Assembly: GCA_027457205.1 (NCBI GenBank)
Contig: DAIDTM010000192.1
Location: 1 to 7,489, forward strand
Direction: 5' to 3'
Origin: Anaerolineae bacterium
GTDB lineage: Bacteria; Chloroflexota; Anaerolineae; UBA4142
Length of the DNA stretch: 7,489 nt
The notes beneath the pieces are model-generated. The model did not search any database. It saw only the letters and a program-made list of their open reading frames with translations, and was not told the DNA's origin. A program made the position numbers and the translations under genes. Shown piece after piece: positions 4,313 to 7,489 of this stretch (position 1 is its first letter; each line of letters starts with the position of its first letter).

Positions 4313-6016
4313 ATGCTGGACGGTGGTCATCTCGTCGCGCAGATGCTCCGGCGCGAAAAAATCGACACGGTGTTCACGCTTTGCGGCGGTCACATCATGC
4401 CGATTTACAACGGCTTGATCGACGAGGGCATTCGCATCATCGATCTGCGGCACGAGCAAGCCGCCGCGCACGCCGCGGATGCGTACGCGCGCCTGACGCG
4501 CCGCGCCGGGGTCGCGATCGTGACCGCCGGCGTTGGAGTGACCGATGCGGTGACCGGCATCGCGAATGCGTACCAAGCCGATAGCCCGGTGCTCGTCATC
4601 GGCGGGCAAGCGCCGAGCGATCAGTTCGAGATGGGTTCGCTCCAAGAATTGGATAGCGTCGCGCTCACATCGTCCATCACGAAATGGTCGCGCGCGGTGC
4701 TGCACACGCGCCGCATTCCGGAATTCTTGTCGATTGCATTCCGCCAAATGTTCGCCGGACGATTCGGACCTGCCTTTCTCGAAATCCCCATCGACGTTCT
4801 GCTCGGCGTCGCGGAAGACGCCGAAATCGAAATTCCCGAAAACTATCGCGCCGTCTCCGTTCCGCGCGGCGATCCAGAAGCGATTGCGCGCGCGGCGGCG
4901 CTGTTGCAAAGCGCAGAACGCCCCGCGCTCATCGCCGGCAGCGAAATCTGGTGGAGCTGTGACGCATCATCACGAGGGGCGGCGCGATTAGAGCCGAACT
5001 TGTCTATGCCTCGTGATGATGCGTCAGCATCCACTGCGCTCGCGCGCTTTGCCGAACGCGCGGCGCTGCCGGTGTATCTCAACGCGATGGGGCGCGGTTC
5101 GCTCCCGCCGGATCATCCGAACTATTTTAGCGCGTCGCGCAAGCACGCGCTCGCGCACGCGGACGTGATCCTCGTCGTCGGCGCGCCGCTCGATTTTCGG
5201 CTGGGCTATGGCAAGGCGCCGGCGTTTAACGCGGACGCCAAGATCATTCAGGTCGACATTGACGCGCGCGAGATCGGACGCAACCGCGGCGCGAACATTG
5301 GCATCGTCGGCGACGCGCGCGCGGTGCTGGAACAATTGGCGGATGCTGTTCCTTCGATGCCTTCTCGGAACTGGCTGAGCGAACTGCGGGAAATCGAGGG
5401 AAATGAGGGAAAGAAACTGTCGGCGCTGATGAACTCGGACACGATTCCGATTCATCCGCTGCGGCTGGCGAAAGAGATCCGCGATGTGCTCGACGACGAT
5501 ACGATTGTGATCGGCGATGGCGGCAACGTCGTCTCGCAGGCGTCCAAAGTCATCAACGTCGCCAAGCCCGGACACTGGCTCGATCCCGGACGCTTCGGCT
5601 GTCTCGGCGTTGGCGTGCCGTTTGCGATTGCCGCGAAGATCGTTCACCCGAAATCGAACGTTATCATCGTCAACGGCGACGGCGCATTCGGCTTGAACGG
5701 CTTTGAGTTTGATACGGCGGTGCGTTTTAATCTGCCGATGGTGTCGGTCGTCGGTAACGATGCGGCGTGGGGGCAGATACGTGGACCGCAGGTGGCGTTC
5801 TACGGCACCGACCGCGCGGTAGCGTCCGCGCTCGCGCTGTCGCGCTACGACGAGGTCGTCCGCGCGCTCGGCGGCTATGGCGAATTCGTAGAGGAGCCGC
5901 GCGCGCTGCGCGGTGCGCTGGAACGCGCGCTCGCGTCGGGTAAGCCGGCGTGCGTCAACGTGCGCATCGACGCGGAAGCGAACGCGGCGGTGAGTGCAAA
6001 TTCGATGGTGGTGTGA
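4313..6016 (+). CDS. Thiamine-diphosphate enzyme, acetolactate synthase-like (ILVBL/2-hydroxyacyl-CoA lyase-like)
   Basis: Cytoplasmic ThDP- and Mg-dependent enzyme that would make or break a C-C bond next to a carbonyl. Three domains are visible: N-terminal pyrimidine-binding (about 1-165), with the cofactor-activating Glu48 in LRHEQAAAHAA; central Rossmann-like (about 190-345); and C-terminal pyrophosphate-binding (about 385-550), with GDGAFG (455-460) and N482 of VVGND as Mg ligands. The phrases GSLQELD (109-114), HWLDPGRFGCLGVG (421-434) and VVGNDAAWGQI (479-489) recall the ILVBL/2-hydroxyacyl-CoA lyase 2 branch more than IlvB proper, and no IlvN regulatory subunit gene is adjacent. The substrate is not determinable here; acetolactate synthase remains possible. 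AAGGAGG (4300-4306), 6 bases before ATG 4313, is an excellent ribosome site. Oddity: residues about 216-238 are encoded by an inserted palindrome and interrupt the loop between the first beta strand (PALIAGSEIWWS) and first helix (TALARFAERA) of the central domain. The frame stays open and all cofactor residues are intact, so the gene is probably functional. Confidence 0.9.
   Translation: MLDGGHLVAQMLRREKIDTVFTLCGGHIMPIYNGLIDEGIRIIDLRHEQAAAHAADAYARLTRRAGVAIVTAGVGVTDAVTGIANAYQADSPVLVIGGQAPSDQFEMGSLQELDSVALTSSITKWSRAVLHTRRIPEFLSIAFRQMFAGRFGPAFLEIPIDVLLGVAEDAEIEIPENYRAVSVPRGDPEAIARAAALLQSAERPALIAGSEIWWSCDASSRGAARLEPNLSMPRDDASASTALARFAERAALPVYLNAMGRGSLPPDHPNYFSASRKHALAHADVILVVGAPLDFRLGYGKAPAFNADAKIIQVDIDAREIGRNRGANIGIVGDARAVLEQLADAVPSMPSRNWLSELREIEGNEGKKLSALMNSDTIPIHPLRLAKEIRDVLDDDTIVIGDGGNVVSQASKVINVAKPGHWLDPGRFGCLGVGVPFAIAAKIVHPKSNVIIVNGDGAFGLNGFEFDTAVRFNLPMVSVVGNDAAWGQIRGPQVAFYGTDRAVASALALSRYDEVVRALGGYGEFVEEPRALRGALERALASGKPACVNVRIDAEANAAVSANSMVV
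4960..5026. repeat. In-frame palindromic element inside the ThDP enzyme gene
   Basis: TGACGCATCATCACGAGG (4960-4977) and CCTCGTGATGATGCGTCA (5009-5026) are perfect 18-bp inverted arms around a 31-base core (4978-5008). GCTG (4956-4959) and CAGC (5025-5028) allow the stem to grow further with a 2-base bulge. The element is translated in frame as a Ser/Arg/Asp-rich segment, CDASSRGAARLEPN onward, with no stop codon. The flanking residues join smoothly into a normal strand-to-helix turn if it is removed. A clear target duplication is not visible. A coding function for the inverted arms is unlikely; insertion of a small palindromic repeat is the simplest reading. Confidence 0.85.
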
Positions 6017-6026
6017 GAGGACGACG

Positions 6027-6566
6027 ATGCTTGATGTCAATCAGTGGCTGACGCTATTCGTTGGTTTGTCCGGTGTGCTCTCTTCCGCGGTGATCGCCGT
6101 ACTCGCCTACTCGTTGAATCGGCAAGCCCATCGGGCGCAGGCGGACCGGGCTATTAGCGAGTCATATAATCGTCTTGTGGATTTTCGCACGGAACATCCC
6201 GAAGTGATGAGACTGAGCCGTCTCTGGAAACTGCATCGCTTTACGACCATTTACACTGAAGCTAGCGAAGAAGCCGAGAGCTGGATTCACTACTACACTT
6301 ACGTGGAACTGGGCGTTAGTTTTGTCAACGCAGTGTTGTATGGTCAGAAAACTCATCTGCTGGATCGGCACGCTTATGAAGGGCACTATGAGCCATTGGT
6401 GAAACTCATACTGACAGAGCATCATCCGTTTTTCGTGAGTCTTCTTCCTGCAAGCCCATACATTTCCTCCTATATCAAAAACTTTATTGCGGATCAAGAG
6501 AGGAAAGGATGGAGTTGGGGCGACCGCCATCTTGCTCTCGTTGAAATGATCTCGAAGACCAGTTGA
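6027..6566 (+). CDS. Single-span membrane protein of unknown function
   Basis: I do not recognise this 179-residue protein. Residues 7-30 form one hydrophobic helix (WLTLFVGLSGVLSSAVIAVLAY), followed by a polar, probably helical stretch (31-50, NRQAHRAQADRAISESYNRL). A soluble domain rich in aromatic and His residues (about 51-175) includes YYTYVELG (89-96) and EHHPFF (131-136). The layout, an N-terminal anchor followed by a cytoplasmic helical domain, recalls small DUF membrane proteins, but no function follows. ATG 6027 is chosen because GAGAGG (6015-6020) lies 6 bases ahead. An upstream in-frame start at 5994 would overlap the ThDP enzyme gene and add a Trp/Cys/Arg-rich segment with no support. 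It starts 10 bases after the preceding stop, so it is probably cotranscribed. Its base composition is visibly less GC-rich than the flanking genes, which hints at a different origin. Confidence 0.75.
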   Translation: MLDVNQWLTLFVGLSGVLSSAVIAVLAYSLNRQAHRAQADRAISESYNRLVDFRTEHPEVMRLSRLWKLHRFTTIYTEASEEAESWIHYYTYVELGVSFVNAVLYGQKTHLLDRHAYEGHYEPLVKLILTEHHPFFVSLLPASPYISSYIKNFIADQERKGWSWGDRHLALVEMISKTS

Positions 6567-6592
6567 GGGTGTACAAGTTTCTGTAAAATTAC

Positions 6593-6596
6593 GGAG
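6593..6596 (+). promoter_or_regulatory. Ribosome binding site deciding a TTG start for the MFS gene
   Basis: GGAG is followed after 5 bases (TCAAA) by TTG 6602. An in-frame TAA at 6584 rules out a start further upstream. The first in-frame ATG (6653) has no ribosome site in front of it. Confidence 0.65.
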
Positions 6597-6601
6597 TCAA
6601 A

Positions 6602-7489
6602 TTGAATCGAGAAGCAACTCACTCCGGCAGAGATGGTCAGCAATCGTGGCTAATGCTCACCTTCCTCTTCGCGCTGGCGAACTTTTTGGAAGTCGCCATC
6701 ATGGCGCACTTTGTGCTGTTCACGACGGCGTTCCTCAGCGAGATTGGATTCAATCAGGAAGGCATCAACACCTGGACCGGTCCCATCGCTTCCGCCGGCT
6801 TTTTGCTGGGCATCTGGTTCGTTCCTTTTTGGGGCGTGTTTGCCGACCGCTACGGGCGCAAGCCGCTGATCCTCCGCAGTTACTATGTCGAAGTCCTCGC
6901 GATGGTGATCGCCGCGCTGAGCCAAAACGTCTGGCTCTACCTGATCGCACGCGCGCTTACCGGGCTGGCGCTCGGCAACACCGGGCTGATGTACGCGTCG
7001 CTGACCGAAGCCGCGCCGCGCAACCGCGTCGCGCTTGCGCTCGGTTTGGTCAACGGCTCGGGTCCGCTGGGTTCGTTGATCGGCGCGGTGGTGGGCGGTG
7101 TGGTCGTCGCGCAGTCGGGCGTGCATTTGCTGTTTGGCATCGACGCGGCAATCGCGTTCGTGATCGTCATCCTGCTGACGCTGGCGTATCGCGAGACGTT
7201 CGTCCCAAGACCGACGCCGCCGGTGATGACGATGTTGGGCGACGCGCTGCGCGCGGTTGTCCAGTCGCCGGTCGCTGTAACGATTTTTATCGCCAGTTTC
7301 GTTTCCAATGCCGCCTTCTTTTTCTCGTTCACCTATCTGCCGGTCAGCATCGGAGAAATTGTGGGCGACGTTGCCGCGCCAACCGCTATCGGCTTGGTTC
7401 AGGGCATCGCCGGCGCGACGACGCTAGTCGGTTCTGCCGTCTGGGGCGCGCTCGCCGACCGGCTGGGGCAGCGTCGCTTGCTCGCGGCG
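6602..7489 (+). CDS. Major facilitator superfamily transporter, 3' end beyond the window
   Basis: N-terminal 296 residues of an MFS permease, usually about 400 residues in full, that would move a small solute or drug across the inner membrane using the proton gradient. The first eight or so membrane segments are visible, at about 16-45, 57-80, 93-105, 109-130, 144-170, 175-196, 222-250 and 260-283. The family's motif A is clear in the loop after segment 2 (GVFADRYGRK, 78-87) and its half-repeat appears after segment 8 (GALADRLGQRR, 282-292). The substrate is not readable; resemblance is to the DHA1/MdtG-like efflux group in general form only. It starts at TTG 6602 on ribosome-site evidence, with ATG 6653 as the alternative. 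It follows the small membrane protein gene by 35 bases and may belong to the same transcript. Confidence 0.88.
   Translation, partial: MNREATHSGRDGQQSWLMLTFLFALANFLEVAIMAHFVLFTTAFLSEIGFNQEGINTWTGPIASAGFLLGIWFVPFWGVFADRYGRKPLILRSYYVEVLAMVIAALSQNVWLYLIARALTGLALGNTGLMYASLTEAAPRNRVALALGLVNGSGPLGSLIGAVVGGVVVAQSGVHLLFGIDAAIAFVIVILLTLAYRETFVPRPTPPVMTMLGDALRAVVQSPVAVTIFIASFVSNAAFFFSFTYLPVSIGEIVGDVAAPTAIGLVQGIAGATTLVGSAVWGALADRLGQRRLLAA

Noticed and set aside
5994..6026. Upstream start for the small membrane protein
   Set aside because: It would overlap the ThDP enzyme gene and add an unconserved-looking segment ahead of the membrane helix, while ATG 6027 has a good ribosome site.
5024..6040. Long minus-strand open frame opposite the ThDP enzyme
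   Set aside because: It is an antisense shadow of a GC-rich gene: its product is Arg/His-rich with no recognisable domain, and the plus-strand gene has full family motifs.

Overview
The window is high-GC bacterial DNA with tightly packed genes and short intergenic gaps rich in small repeats. Gene content (a compact ECF transporter operon, a Cys4 HNH endonuclease, an ILVBL-like thiamine-diphosphate enzyme, a secreted protein with a Pro/Thr-rich linker) and the style of the intergenic repeats suggest an environmental Chloroflexota, perhaps Anaerolineae-like. That assignment is inference from pattern and was not tested. No RNA gene, CRISPR array, integrase or transposase gene was seen.

Layout. 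Positions 1-2570 (+) hold an energy-coupling-factor vitamin/metal importer: ATPase EcfA (10-975), transmembrane coupling protein EcfT (1023-1871) and a substrate-binding S component (2012-2569). A second ATPase gene probably lies just left of the window: the bases before the first ATG read ...K-R-stop, with the TGA overlapping the ATG. A convergent HNH endonuclease gene follows (3169-2654, -) with a good sigma70-type promoter. The 455-base gap 3176-3630 holds that promoter, a broken hairpin, a 120-bp MITE-like element with 8-bp target duplications, and a second good promoter facing right. That promoter serves a secreted protein (3631-4275), followed closely on the same strand by a thiamine-diphosphate enzyme (4313-6016), a small single-span membrane protein of unknown function (6027-6566) and the start of an MFS exporter (6602 to the window edge, TTG start). 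These four could form one transcript.

The less ordinary content is in the repeats. Arrays with an exact or near-exact 8-nt period sit at the boundaries of the ECF genes (46-115, 955-1011, 2571-2646). The unit differs each time, and two of the arrays fold back into long hairpins. They also supply codons to both ends of ecfA. A 120-bp inverted-repeat element has split another hairpin and left a reconstructable empty site. A 67-bp element with 18-bp inverted arms sits in frame inside the thiamine-diphosphate enzyme gene and adds about 22-23 residues without a stop, in the manner of the Rickettsia palindromic elements.
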